DNA of 64,000 nt, from positions 1 to 64,000 of the forward strand of contig NZ_JAEPWN010000011.1 of NCBI RefSeq assembly GCF_016654005.1, given 5' to 3'. The notes below the pieces were generated by a model. It had not been told where the DNA came from. It did no database searches and saw only the letters and a program-made list of their open reading frames with translations. The DNA comes from Brevundimonas nasdae. Lineage in GTDB: Bacteria > Pseudomonadota > Alphaproteobacteria > Caulobacterales > Caulobacteraceae. Made by a program: the position numbers and the translations under genes. Below are positions 15,629 to 23,942 of this stretch, one piece after another (the first letter of the stretch is position 1; each line of letters opens with the position of its first letter).

Positions 15629-16050
15629 TCCACCGCCCGGCACTGGGTCGGCTGGCGGCCTTCGACGGACCAGGTGGCCAGAACGCCCTTGCCGCGCAGT
15701 TCGACGTTGGAGGCGCGGTACCAGATGCCGTCGGCGGCGCGTTCCTGGAACAGGTCGACCGCTTCGCCGGATGAGTTGCGGACGGTGGCCATCTGGCGCG
15801 GATTGTCGAAATCGACCGACAGACGTTCGCCGTTGTCGCACAGGTAAACCGTGTGGACGACGCGGTTCAGGGTGCGGTCCTGGATCTCGGCGCCCGTGCG
15901 CTGGCGGGCGGTCTGTGCGTCGATGGCGCGTTGCTTGACCTCGTCGCCGGTGCGCGGCGCCTGGTTCGGATTGGGGCCGCACGCCGCCAAAAGACTGAGA
16001 ACGGCAAGGCCGCTGAGCGCGACTGACGATGGCAGGCCCGACTTCGACAA
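15625..16050 (-). CDS. MliC-like lipoprotein (putative C-type lysozyme inhibitor)
   Basis: A 141-residue lipoprotein. The signal SVALSGLAVLSLLAAC contains a lipobox (LAAC). The mature part ends with a small beta-domain: VYLCDNGERLSVDFDN, then ELRGKGVLATWSVEG and a final cysteine, matching the MliC pattern of membrane-bound lysozyme inhibitors. No ATG precedes the signal at a sensible distance; a TTG at 16050 is preceded by GAGGAG about 6 nt upstream and is taken as the start. The open frame reaching 16320 would overlap tadA. It is convergent with the acetyltransferase, sharing the palindromic element. Confidence 0.75.
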   Translation of the reverse strand: MSKSGLPSSVALSGLAVLSLLAACGPNPNQAPRTGDEVKQRAIDAQTARQRTGAEIQDRTLNRVVHTVYLCDNGERLSVDFDNPRQMATVRNSSGEAVDLFQERAADGIWYRASNVELRGKGVLATWSVEGRQPTQCRAVD

Positions 16051-16091
16051 GGCGATCTCCTCATGGCGACGGCGCCGCTTGGCGCCGCGTC

Positions 16092-16574
16092 TTAACGTGC
16101 GCCCCTTGCAGCCGTTCCCCGCCTTTGACGGAAGAAGGCCTTGAGCAGGCTGGACGATTCCTCGCTCAGAAGACCTGAGTCCGTCGTGGGACGCCAGTGG
16201 CATGTGGGCTGTTCGAACAGGCGCGGGCCGTGGATGACAGCGCCGCCCTTGGGGTCGTCCGCCGCCCAGACGACGCGGCCGATGCGGGCGTGGCTGATGG
16301 CCCCCGCGCACATGGCGCAAGGCTCGAGCGTCACATAGAGCGTCAGATTGGTGAGACGGTAGTTCTCCAGCGCCGTCGCTGCGCGGCGCATGGCCACGAT
16401 CTCTGCGTGTGCTGTGGGGTCGTGGGCTGCAATCGGACCATTGGCGCCGGTCGAAATTACCTCACCTGAGGCAGGATCGACAAGAATTGCGCCTACTGGC
16501 ACCTCTCCTGCGTCTGCCGCCGCTTGCGCTTGGTCCAGCGCCATGCGCATGAACCGCTCATCATGGTCCGCCAT
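16092..16574 (-). CDS. tadA: tRNA-specific adenosine deaminase
   Basis: A 160-residue zinc deaminase: HAE motif with ligand H56 and proton-shuttle E58, and PCAMC with zinc ligands C86 and C89. It deaminates A34 to inosine in the tRNA-Arg(ACG) wobble position and is normally essential. The start MADHDERF at 16574 places its first codons over the first codons of the divergent pseudouridine synthase gene; an internal ATG at 16550 (MRMALDQ) would remove the overlap and is plausible. This head-to-head arrangement is common in alphaproteobacteria. Confidence 0.93.
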   Translation of the reverse strand: MADHDERFMRMALDQAQAAADAGEVPVGAILVDPASGEVISTGANGPIAAHDPTAHAEIVAMRRAATALENYRLTNLTLYVTLEPCAMCAGAISHARIGRVVWAADDPKGGAVIHGPRLFEQPTCHWRPTTDSGLLSEESSSLLKAFFRQRRGTAARGAR

Positions 16575-18176
16575 ACAGACGACAACGACAAGAAGCCCCG
16601 CGCCCGTCAAGACGAACGGTCGCCTCGGCCCTTTAAATCCTCCGGTCCCCGCAAGAGCGGTGACGGGACGAAATCCTTTGGCGACAAGCCACGCAGCCCT
16701 CGCGAAGACGGCCCAAAGCGTTTTGGCGACAAGCCGAACCGGGCAGGGGCGGGCGACCGTCCACGTGCCGACAGGGGGGCTGGCCGAGACGGAAAACCGT
16801 CCAAGACGCCGGAAACCCCGCTACGCGCCGAGCGAATCGCCAAGGCGATGGCCCGCGCCGGCATCGCCTCGCGCCGCGAGGTCGAACGCCTGATCGGTCT
16901 GGGCAAGGTGGCGGTCAACGGCCGCATCCTGGACACGCCCGCGACCCTGGTGACACGCGATGACGTGATCACCGTGGACGGCAAGCCCATCGGCTCGACC
17001 CAATCCACCCGCGTGTGGCGCTATCACAAGCCTGCGGGCCTGCTGACCAGCCATAACGACCCGGCGGGCCGCCCGACGGTGTTCGACGCCCTGCCTGCGG
17101 GTCTGCCGCGCGTGATCTCGGTCGGACGACTGGACCTCGCGACCGAGGGCCTGCTGCTTCTGACCAACGACGGCGAACTGAGCCGGGCGCTGGAGCTGCC
17201 CTCGACGGCGCTGGTGCGTCAGTACCGGGCGCGGGCTCGGGGCAAGATCACCCAGGCGCAACTGGATGCGCTGAAGGAAGGCGTCGTCGTGGACGGCGTC
17301 TCCTATGGTCCCATTGAGGCCACGCTGGACAAGGCCAAGGAAAGCAAGGCCGACGACGGCCGTGCGCCCGCCAACCTGTGGATCTCGGTCTCGATCACCG
17401 AGGGCAAGAACCGCGAAGTCCGCAAGGTGCTGGAATCGGTCGGCCTGACGGTCAACCGCCTGATCCGCCTGGCCTATGGCCCGTTCCGTCTGGATGTGCT
17501 GCCGATCGGCTCGGTCGAGGAAGTCGGCCCGCGCGTGATCCGCGAACTGCTGGGCGACTATATCCGCCCCGAGAACCTGCCGACCGGCAACACGGTCGAG
17601 ACGCCTGCGCCCATCCCCGGTCGCCGGATCTCGACGCCTATCGTCAAGGGGCGCTCGGGCTCGGCCATGTCGGACCCGTCGCGCAAACCCAGCCGCGTCC
17701 GCGCCGCCGAAACCGCCCAGGCTGATGCCGTCGAGCGCCGCGAGCGCCCGCCGAAGAAGGAAGGCTGGGCCAAGGCGGCGCCCAAGACCAGCCACCCCAA
17801 GCGCACCTTCAAGCCGCGCGAGGGCGCGCCGACCGACGGCGAACGTCCAGCACGCAGCTTCCGCCCGCGCGAAGACGGCGACCGCCCCGCGCGCGCCTAT
17901 ACGCCGCGTGAGGATGGCGACCGTCCGGCTCGCGCTTTCAAACCCCGTGAGGGCGCACCGTCGCGCGGCGGCGATGGTCCCAAGCGGGAATTCAAGCCGC
18001 GCACGGCTGGCCCTGACGGTGGCAAGCGCGACTTCAAGCCACGCAGCGGCGGATTCGGCGCCGGCGCGTCGAGCGGCCGCGACACCCGCCCCCCACGCAG
18101 CGGCGGCGGCAAGCCTGCAGGGCCTTCGGGGACCAGCGGGCGCGGACCGGGCGGCAAGCCCCGCACCCCGCGCTAA
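16563..18176 (+). CDS. RluB/RsuA-family pseudouridine synthase with long basic tails
   Basis: A 537-residue protein. Residues about 1-90 are basic and disordered. An S4 RNA-binding domain follows (RIAKAMARAGIASRREVE), then the RsuA/RluB/RluE/RluF catalytic domain with D191 in GRLDLATEGLLLLTNDG. After about residue 340 comes a nearly 200-residue Arg/Pro/Gly-rich tail with repeated units of the type DGDRPARAF-KPRE and FKPR. The enzyme probably modifies 23S rRNA near position 2605 like RluB, but the exact site is inferred. The tail likely increases RNA or ribosome affinity. The start at 16563 overlaps the divergent tadA start by 12 bp. Confidence 0.88.
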   Translation: MVRHTDDNDKKPRARQDERSPRPFKSSGPRKSGDGTKSFGDKPRSPREDGPKRFGDKPNRAGAGDRPRADRGAGRDGKPSKTPETPLRAERIAKAMARAGIASRREVERLIGLGKVAVNGRILDTPATLVTRDDVITVDGKPIGSTQSTRVWRYHKPAGLLTSHNDPAGRPTVFDALPAGLPRVISVGRLDLATEGLLLLTNDGELSRALELPSTALVRQYRARARGKITQAQLDALKEGVVVDGVSYGPIEATLDKAKESKADDGRAPANLWISVSITEGKNREVRKVLESVGLTVNRLIRLAYGPFRLDVLPIGSVEEVGPRVIRELLGDYIRPENLPTGNTVETPAPIPGRRISTPIVKGRSGSAMSDPSRKPSRVRAAETAQADAVERRERPPKKEGWAKAAPKTSHPKRTFKPREGAPTDGERPARSFRPREDGDRPARAYTPREDGDRPARAFKPREGAPSRGGDGPKREFKPRTAGPDGGKRDFKPRSGGFGAGASSGRDTRPPRSGGGKPAGPSGTSGRGPGGKPRTPR

Positions 18177-18198
18177 GGCCGGTCGGAGGATCTGACGG

Positions 18199-18624
18199 AT
18201 GGATACGACTTCTGACGCGTCGGTCGCTGGTCGCTGCCTGTGCGGCGGCGTGCGGTTCACCGCCACGCCCAAGGGCGGCATGCACGCCTGCCACTGCGAG
18301 GCCTGCCGCAAGATCTCCGGCGGGGTGTCGCTGAGCGTCGATTGCGGCGACAGCGTCGTGGTGGAGGGCGAGGTCGCATCCTATGCCTCGTCGGAATGGG
18401 CGGAACGTCAGTTCTGCCCGACCTGCGGCTCGGGCCTGTTCTGGCGTCTGCGTGCGGGCGGCATGACCATGGTGTCGGTCCAGGCCTTCGACGACCCCGG
18501 CGCCTTCGTGTTCGAGGATGAGGTCTGCATCGACCGCAAGCCCGGCAACTATGCGATGGCGGGCGACCGTCCACGCATCACCGAGGCCCAACTGATGGCG
18601 ATGTATGCGCCGTCGGACGCCTGA
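18199..18624 (+). CDS. GFA-family (CENP-V/GFA domain) protein
   Basis: A 141-residue protein with the three-part zinc motif of the family: CLCGGVRF, CHCEACRK and FCPTCGSGLFW. Members include glutathione-dependent formaldehyde-activating enzyme, but most have no proven activity and should not be named Gfa. It is placed between the pseudouridine synthase and rsmD on the same strand with only 3 bp before rsmD, suggesting cotranscription. Confidence 0.88.
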   Translation: MDTTSDASVAGRCLCGGVRFTATPKGGMHACHCEACRKISGGVSLSVDCGDSVVVEGEVASYASSEWAERQFCPTCGSGLFWRLRAGGMTMVSVQAFDDPGAFVFEDEVCIDRKPGNYAMAGDRPRITEAQLMAMYAPSDA

Positions 18625-18627
18625 TCC

Positions 18628-19203
18628 ATGCGCATCGTCGCGGGATCGCTGAAGGGCCGGGCCATTGTCGCGCCGGAGGGGCAGAACACCCGCCCCACGT
18701 CCGACCGGGCGCGGCAGGCCGTGTTCAATGTGCTGGAACATGCGTCCTGGGCAGAGTCCCTGCAGGGCGCGCGGGTCATCGACCTGTACGCCGGTTCGGG
18801 CGCGCTGGGTTTCGAGGCTGTCAGCCGGGGCGCGGCCTTCTGCCTGTTCGTCGAGATTGAAGACGAGGCGCGCGGCGCCATTCGCGAGAACGCCGACGCC
18901 TATGGCCTGATGGGGCGCACGCGCGTGCATCGGCGCAGCGCCACGGACCTGGGCGTGCGTCCCGGCTCGGCGGGCGAGGCGTTCGACATCGCCTTCCTCG
19001 ATCCGCCCTACGCCAAGGGGCTGGGCGAGCAGACGCTGCTGCGCCTGACCGAAGGCGGCTGGCTGAAGCCTGGCGCCATCGTGGTGTTCGAGCGCGGCTC
19101 GGACGAGCCGGACATCGACACGCCCGGCTATGAACGGTTGGACGCACGCGACTATGGCGCCGCGCGCGTCCTGTTCCTCAGGGCCCTAGAAGCCTCGCGC
19201 TGA
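18628..19203 (+). CDS. rsmD: 16S rRNA (guanine(966)-N2)-methyltransferase
   Basis: A 191-residue methyltransferase of the RsmD family: N-terminal [11 protein letters not shown], the [14 protein letters not shown] segment, SAM-binding [13 protein letters not shown] and catalytic DPPY ([10 protein letters not shown]). It methylates G966 of 16S rRNA in the small subunit. It starts 3 bp after the GFA-family gene. Its last 18 bp overlap the convergent YjhX gene. Confidence 0.94.
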   Translation: MRIVAGSLKGRAIVAPEGQNTRPTSDRARQAVFNVLEHASWAESLQGARVIDLYAGSGALGFEAVSRGAAFCLFVEIEDEARGAIRENADAYGLMGRTRVHRRSATDLGVRPGSAGEAFDIAFLDPPYAKGLGEQTLLRLTEGGWLKPGAIVVFERGSDEPDIDTPGYERLDARDYGAARVLFLRALEASR

Positions 19204-19461
19204 GGTGCGGTTGTCCAGTTGGCTGCGCAGGCGGCTCAGGCCGTCGCGATTGACCACATAGGGACCGCCGCCGCGCGACATGATCACGCGTTTGCGTTTC
19301 AGGCTGCGCCACATGGTCAGATCACAGCCGTCCAGCACCCAGCCTTCGCGGGTGAAGCAGCGGGCGGCGATGATGCGGCCCTGATCGTCACGCTCCAGCA
19401 GGATGCGTCCACCCTGGGCCAGGGCGTGAAGCGTGCGTTGTTCCGCACGGGAGATGTTCAT
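19186..19461 (-). CDS. YjhX-family protein (UPF0386, putative toxin)
   Basis: A 91-residue protein opening [18 protein letters not shown], with [16 protein letters not shown] and a basic centre [10 protein letters not shown], the recognisable YjhX/UPF0386 pattern. In E. coli YjhX is described as a toxin paired with the acetyltransferase YjhQ; no acetyltransferase lies next to this copy. An upstream extension to 19509 is possible, but the MNIS start is strongly conserved. It is convergent with rsmD and overlaps its 3' end. Confidence 0.82.
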   Translation of the reverse strand: MNISRAEQRTLHALAQGGRILLERDDQGRIIAARCFTREGWVLDGCDLTMWRSLKRKRVIMSRGGGPYVVNRDGLSRLRSQLDNRTSARGF

Positions 19462-19636
19462 TTCAGTATTGTCCGGGACAGGCGTCGTCATGCGCCCGGC
19501 GTCGATCATTCAGACGCGGGGCGTTGCGTGCGGCCTCAGACGTTTTTCAGCGTCCGGGCCTCAGGCCGTGAACACATTCTCAGACATAAAAGTCCCAACA
19601 GGTGAGGCGCCAGCCTAGCCAGACGCCGCAAAGGTT

Positions 19637-20218
19637 TCAATCCGTGCGCGACGCATCGGACAGGGCGGACAGCGCCTCCTCATACGCCGCCATCCGCTGT
19701 CGGCAGCGCCGGGCGTGGCGCAGGTACAGGCCGATGCAGATGACAAGAAAGACGCCAAAACCCAGCATCATTCCCGCATCGGCGCCTGGCGAGCCTGGCA
19801 GCAGGGTCTGGACCACCGCCAGGAAAACCATCGCCGCGATGCTGATCGCCACCCCCGCCCAGGCCCAGCGATAGCCGGTGCGGGCCTGGGCGATGGCCGA
19901 GCGCAGGGCGGCCTGCGGCGTATCGGTCAGCAGGCCGGGGGCGCCGCGCCGGGACCACAGGGTCATGGCCAGCGCAAATCCGACGAAGCCCAGCGCCACG
20001 AACGCCGCAGACCACGGCAGGCCCCGCGCCCAGCTGCTCCAGATAACCACGGCGACGACCGCGACGCCGCCCGCGATTTCGCCTGCGAAGTTCAGCCGCG
20101 CAAGACGGTCGCGTCTTTGCAGATCGCGGATCAGGCCGGGGGCCAGCGCCGGTTCGTCGGCGACGGGCGCGGTCCAGGCCTGGGTCAGGTCGGACCAGTC
20201 GTCTTTGGGATCGGTCAT
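19637..20218 (-). CDS. Membrane protein paired with an ECF sigma factor (possible anti-sigma factor)
   Basis: A 193-residue protein with a short cytoplasmic N-terminus (DDWSDLTQAW) and four hydrophobic segments at roughly residues 44-62, 70-88, 120-142 and 150-168. Its ATG overlaps the sigma-factor stop by 4 bp, so the pair is translationally coupled, the usual context of a membrane anti-sigma factor. No zinc-binding anti-sigma motif (HxxxCxxC) is present, so the anti-sigma role is an inference from position. The last segment is followed by a basic tail. Confidence 0.65.
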   Translation of the reverse strand: MTDPKDDWSDLTQAWTAPVADEPALAPGLIRDLQRRDRLARLNFAGEIAGGVAVVAVVIWSSWARGLPWSAAFVALGFVGFALAMTLWSRRGAPGLLTDTPQAALRSAIAQARTGYRWAWAGVAISIAAMVFLAVVQTLLPGSPGADAGMMLGFGVFLVICIGLYLRHARRCRQRMAAYEEALSALSDASRTD

Positions 20219-20733
20219 GGGCGAACCTCCGGGGCGGGGGCGGCGGGATTGAGCGCCTCGCGCAGGGCGGCCTTGGCGCGGGTCAGGCGGATGGAGACGG
20301 CGTTGGCGTTCAGGTCCAGCATCTCCGCGATCTCTGCGGGGGCGAAACCTTCCAGCGTCAAAAGGGCGGGCTGGCGCAGCGGCAGGGGCAGGGCGCGCAC
20401 AGCCTGTTCCAGCCGTTGGTGCATGTCGCGCGTCTCGGCGGCGTCATGGGGCGTGGGGTCGTTGCTGGGGGCGGCCTCGTCCAGAGGCTGGCGGCGGGGT
20501 TCGGCCGCCTCGCGCGCCACATGGGTGACGGCGCGGTTATGGGCCACGCGTGCGATGAAGGCGCGCAGCGGCGCCTCGCCCCGGTGTTTGGGCACGGCGC
20601 GCCAGACGGCCAGCAGGATCTCCTGCTCCAGTTCGCGGCGGCGTTCGCGATCCGCCTCATAGCCGGACGCGATCCGGCGCAGCATGGCGCCATGCTCGCT
20701 CAGCAGGGCCTCAAAACTCTGGTCGCGTCCCAA
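20215..20733 (-). CDS. ECF-type RNA polymerase sigma factor
   Basis: A 172-residue sigma-70-family protein. The sigma-2 region spans about residues 10-75, with the helix ELEQEILLAVWRAVPKHRG and FIARVAHNRAVTH. The sigma-4 region at about 105-160 has LPLPLRQPALLTLEGFAPAEIAEMLDL (in part) and the recognition helix AVSIRLTRAKAALRE. No sigma-3 domain is present, which defines the ECF group. It is followed by an overlapping membrane protein gene and faces a small membrane protein gene across a 111-bp intergenic region containing an inverted repeat. Its regulon is unknown. Confidence 0.9.
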   Translation of the reverse strand: MGRDQSFEALLSEHGAMLRRIASGYEADRERRRELEQEILLAVWRAVPKHRGEAPLRAFIARVAHNRAVTHVAREAAEPRRQPLDEAAPSNDPTPHDAAETRDMHQRLEQAVRALPLPLRQPALLTLEGFAPAEIAEMLDLNANAVSIRLTRAKAALREALNPAAPAPEVRP

Positions 20734-20781
20734 GCGCGGCGCCCTCCGTGAAATCGCTGGTGGGGAAATCGTCGGTCGGGA

Positions 20782-20812
20782 TGAAAGACTCAGCAGATCG
20801 CCGAGACTTTCA
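20782..20812. promoter_or_regulatory. Inverted repeat between the ECF sigma gene and a small membrane protein gene
   Basis: TGAAAGACTC (20782-20791) and GAGACTTTCA (20803-20812) form 10-bp inverted arms with one mismatch and an 11-bp spacer. It lies 49 bp upstream of the sigma ATG and 32 bp upstream of the divergent small gene, so it may act on both. Two GAAATCG copies lie between it and the sigma gene. Confidence 0.4.
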
Positions 20813-20844
20813 CCTCAGGCGTCGAAAAACCAAAGGAGTTCGCC

Positions 20845-21135
20845 ATGACGATTGAAACCGGAACCTCAGGCAAGGCCAAATCCGGCGTGCTGACGCGCGG
20901 CAAGGGGTTCCTGAAGGTGCTGGCGGCGCTGCTGCTGGTCGCGGCGGTGTGCGCCTGGATCGCGCTGGGGATCGGGCTTTATCTGGACGTGGATCGCGGG
21001 GCGCGGATCACCCTGGCGATCGTGGCGGCGGTGTCGACCGAGGCGCTGTTCTGGACCGTGGCGGCCCTGCTGGGCGTATCGGTGGTCGAGGCCCGCAAGC
21101 GCATCTGGCGGCGCATCACCGGCCGCGCAGCTTGA
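20845..21135 (+). CDS. Small two-helix membrane protein
   Basis: A 96-residue protein with a basic, polar N-terminus, two hydrophobic helices at about residues 24-47 and 54-78, and a strongly basic C-terminus (EARKRIWRRITGR). It is preceded by a good AAGGAG ribosome binding site. It has no recognised family. It is divergent from the ECF sigma factor and could be a target of it or a membrane partner. Its end overlaps the convergent phosphatase gene by 20 bp. Confidence 0.75.
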   Translation: MTIETGTSGKAKSGVLTRGKGFLKVLAALLLVAAVCAWIALGIGLYLDVDRGARITLAIVAAVSTEALFWTVAALLGVSVVEARKRIWRRITGRAA

Positions 21136-21592
21136 ACGCCAGGTTCCGGGCCGCCTGCGTGACCTCGTCCCAGGTGACGTCGAAACCGTCGTCGTCGCCG
21201 AAATAGGGGTCGGCCACCGCCTGACCCTCGCGGCCCGGCACATGGTCCAGCAGCAGGCTGAGTTCGGCGGTCGCATCCCCACTCTCGTTTTGGGGCGCGA
21301 TACGGCGCAGATTGGCCAGATTGTCGTGGTCGAGGGCGATGATGTGGGTGAAGCGGCGGAAGTCCGCAGGCTTCACCTGCCGCCCCTGATAGCCGGAAAT
21401 ATCGACCCCATGCCTGCGCGCCACGGCCTGAGCGCGCGGATCGGGCGCCTCTCCGATGTGCCAGCCGCCCGTGCCTGCGGAATCCACGATCAGATCCATC
21501 CGCAACCGCTGCGCCTCAGCCCGCAGCGCCGCCTCCGCCAGAGGCGAGCGACAGATGTTGCCGAGGCAGACGAAGAGGATGGAGTGGGTCAT
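21116..21592 (-). CDS. Low-molecular-weight protein-tyrosine phosphatase
   Basis: A 158-residue phosphatase with the N-terminal P-loop CLGNICRSP (nucleophile C9, R15) and the general acid D128 in VADPYFGDD. It hydrolyses phosphotyrosine or acts on related small substrates. Its ATG overlaps the stop codon of the DUF3601-like gene by 4 bp, so it is the third gene of a mutL operon. The arsenate reductase alternative is unlikely because the DPY acid motif is intact. Confidence 0.92.
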   Translation of the reverse strand: MTHSILFVCLGNICRSPLAEAALRAEAQRLRMDLIVDSAGTGGWHIGEAPDPRAQAVARRHGVDISGYQGRQVKPADFRRFTHIIALDHDNLANLRRIAPQNESGDATAELSLLLDHVPGREGQAVADPYFGDDDGFDVTWDEVTQAARNLAFKLRGR

Positions 21593-21900
21593 GCGCAGGG
21601 CATTTTAGCCGTGATGTGGGCATCCAGCCTATCGATTATCGGCCCTTGTTCATCTTCGCGTTGTTGCAGACGGATATGCCATTCATCTTCGCCGCTGATG
21701 GTTACAAACAGGCTTAGGCCGTCGTCATATGGCACGAAGTTATAGGTGAGATAGGTCCACTCCTCGCCGGTGGGATGAAGCGATTCATCATAGTCCGTGA
21801 ACTCTTGGCTGATGACGTAGGCCGAGCCGGGGTTGAGGTGACGAAATGGTTTCTGCGGCAGGGATTGCGTCCAGTGTCCGCGTGGCTTGGGTCCGTACAT
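21589..21900 (-). CDS. Small uncharacterised protein, DUF3601-like
   Basis: A 103-residue soluble protein. Its core HLNPGSAYVISQEFTDYDES, GEEWTYLTYNFVPYDDGLS, then LFVTISGEDEWHIRLQ, resembles the DUF3601 family as I recall it; no function is known. It starts 1 bp after the mutL stop codon and overlaps the phosphatase start by 4 bp, so all three are likely translated from one message. There is no signal peptide or membrane segment. Confidence 0.7.
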   Translation of the reverse strand: MYGPKPRGHWTQSLPQKPFRHLNPGSAYVISQEFTDYDESLHPTGEEWTYLTYNFVPYDDGLSLFVTISGEDEWHIRLQQREDEQGPIIDRLDAHITAKMPCA

Positions 21901-21901
21901 T

Positions 21902-23806
21902 TCACCTTCTCCCGAACAGCTTCTCCAGATCGTGCAGTTTCAGCTCCACATAGGTTGGCCGTCCGTGGTTGCATTGACCGGAATGCGGGGTGGCTTCCAT
22001 CTGGCGGAGCAGGGCGTTCATTTCGGGGGCGGACAGGACGCGGCCTGAGCGGACGCTGCCGTGGCAGGCCATGGTGCCGCAGACCTCGGCCATCCGCTCC
22101 TTGAGGCTCAGGGCCGCGCCGTGTTCGGCCAGATCATCGGCGATGTCGCGGATCAGGCCCTGAACATCGGTGTCGCCCAGCAGGGCCGGGGTCTCGCGCA
22201 CCAGAACGGCGCCTGCGCCAAAGGCCTCTACGATCAGGCCCATCTCCGCCAGTTCATCGGCCTTTGCGGCGACGCGCTCGGCCTCTGCGGGGTCCAGATC
22301 GACCACCTCGGGCGTCAGCAGGGCCTGACGGGTCACCGCCCCCTGGGCCATCTGGGCCTTCATCCGCTCATAGACCAGACGCTCGTGCGCGGCGTGCTGG
22401 TCCACGATGACCAGGCCGTCGCGGGTCTGGGCGACGATATAGTTGGCGTGAAGCTGGCCCCGCGCGGCGCCCAGCGGATAGTCGAGGGGATCGACGACGG
22501 GCGCGGGATTGCCGAAATGGCCTGGCGCGGGCTGGCCGTCGGTCTGCTGGCTGGCGAAGGGCGCGGGCTGGGGCCAGGACGGCTGCTCCCATGTCGGCTC
22601 CACGCGGGCAGAGCGTTCGTTCAGGCCGGGCAGAACCTGGGCCGCGGCGGCGGGCTGGGACCAGCCGGTCCAGCCGCTGAAGCCTTGGGCGGACGGTGAA
22701 CTGGGGCTGTAGGCGGCGCCCGTGTTCAGGCCGGTGTGGGCCTGGAACCCGGACAGGGCGTCGGCGGCGACGGTGGTTGAGGCGCGGTGGCCCGCCGCGT
22801 GCAGCGCATGACGCAGGGCGCCGACGATCAGGCCGCGCACCAGGGCCGGATCGCGGAACCGCACCTCGGCCTTCGCCGGGTGGACGTTGACGTCCACGAA
22901 CAGCGGGTCGATCTCAAGGAACAGCACGGCGGCGGGATGCCGGTCGCGCGCCAGGAAGTCGGCGTAGGCGCCGCGCAGGGCGCCCTGCAGCAGCCGGTCC
23001 TTCACCGGGCGGCCGTTGACGAACAGGAACTGGTGCGCCGCATTGCCCCGCGAATAGGTGGGCAGGCCCGCATAGCCGGTCAGGCGCACGCCGTCCCGCT
23101 CCTGATCGATCAGCAGGGCGTTGGCCTCGAAATCGCGGCCCAGCAGGGCGGACAGGCGTTTCAGGCGGCCCTCGTCGCCCGGATGTTCGGCGGGCAGGCG
23201 CAGGGTGACCTTGCCGTCCAGCGACAGGGTGAAGGCGACGGCCTCGTGCGCCATGGCCTGACGCTTGATCTCTTCCGAAATGGCCATGGCCTCGGCCCGT
23301 TCGGACTTCATGAACTTGAGCCGGGCGGGGGTGGCGTAGAACAGGTCGCGCACCTCGACCCGCGCGCCGTGCGGGCCGGGGAAGGCGGCGGGCGACAGGG
23401 CGCGCGTGTCGCCGCCCTCGACCTGGATGGCCCAGGCCTCCTTCTCGTCGCGGGATCGGGTGGTGATCGACAGGCGCGCGACCGAGCCGATGGAGGGCAG
23501 GGCCTCGCCCCGAAAGCCCAGCGTATGGATGCGCAGCAGGTCCACGTCGCCTGCGTCATCCGGCTCCAGCTTGGACGTGGCGTGGCGTTCGATGGCCAAG
23601 GGCAGTTCGGCCTTTGGGATTCCCTTGCCGTCGTCGGCGATCAGGATGCGCGACAGGCCCCCGCCGTCCGCCTGAATCTCGATATTGGAGCCGCCCGCGT
23701 CCAGGGCGTTTTCGACCAACTCCTTGATGGCGCTGGCGGGCCGTTCGACCACCTCGCCGGCGGCGATGCGGTTGACGGTTTCGGGGGAGAGGCGGCGAAT
23801 GGGCAT
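21902..23806 (-). CDS. mutL: DNA mismatch repair protein MutL
   Basis: A 634-residue MutL. The GHKL ATPase domain shows [25 protein letters not shown] (in part), DDGKGI and [15 protein letters not shown]; the middle is a Pro/Gln-rich linker; the C-terminal dimerisation domain contains [12 protein letters not shown], an exact DQHA(X)2E(X)4E metal-binding endonuclease motif, and QCNHGRPT near the end. It should therefore nick DNA itself, as in bacteria without MutH. ATG 23806 (MPIRRLSPE) is the conserved start; the open frame to 23851 is ignored. Confidence 0.96.
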   Translation of the reverse strand: MPIRRLSPETVNRIAAGEVVERPASAIKELVENALDAGGSNIEIQADGGGLSRILIADDGKGIPKAELPLAIERHATSKLEPDDAGDVDLLRIHTLGFRGEALPSIGSVARLSITTRSRDEKEAWAIQVEGGDTRALSPAAFPGPHGARVEVRDLFYATPARLKFMKSERAEAMAISEEIKRQAMAHEAVAFTLSLDGKVTLRLPAEHPGDEGRLKRLSALLGRDFEANALLIDQERDGVRLTGYAGLPTYSRGNAAHQFLFVNGRPVKDRLLQGALRGAYADFLARDRHPAAVLFLEIDPLFVDVNVHPAKAEVRFRDPALVRGLIVGALRHALHAAGHRASTTVAADALSGFQAHTGLNTGAAYSPSSPSAQGFSGWTGWSQPAAAAQVLPGLNERSARVEPTWEQPSWPQPAPFASQQTDGQPAPGHFGNPAPVVDPLDYPLGAARGQLHANYIVAQTRDGLVIVDQHAAHERLVYERMKAQMAQGAVTRQALLTPEVVDLDPAEAERVAAKADELAEMGLIVEAFGAGAVLVRETPALLGDTDVQGLIRDIADDLAEHGAALSLKERMAEVCGTMACHGSVRSGRVLSAPEMNALLRQMEATPHSGQCNHGRPTYVELKLHDLEKLFGRR

Positions 23807-23865
23807 GTGGCCCGAAAGATAGGCGCGGCGACGGATTCGCGCCACGATCAATGATTATTCCGATC

Positions 23866-23884
23866 TGCAACATTCGCTGTTGCA
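23866..23884. promoter_or_regulatory. TGCAAC-N7-GTTGCA dyad upstream of the yceI gene
   Basis: A perfect 6-bp-arm inverted repeat with a 7-bp spacer lies 58 bp before the YceI lipoprotein start, in the divergent mutL-yceI gap. The size and placement suit a dimeric regulator; none is identified. Confidence 0.4.
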
Positions 23885-23942
23885 AAACGCTCAGGCGTGA
23901 CACTACATTGGCTGCACTAATCCGTTTGAAGGAACGCTCCAT

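Noticed and set aside
17820..18060. CRISPR-like array
   Set aside because: The repeats are in frame within the pseudouridine synthase tail, are of unequal length and have no spacers.
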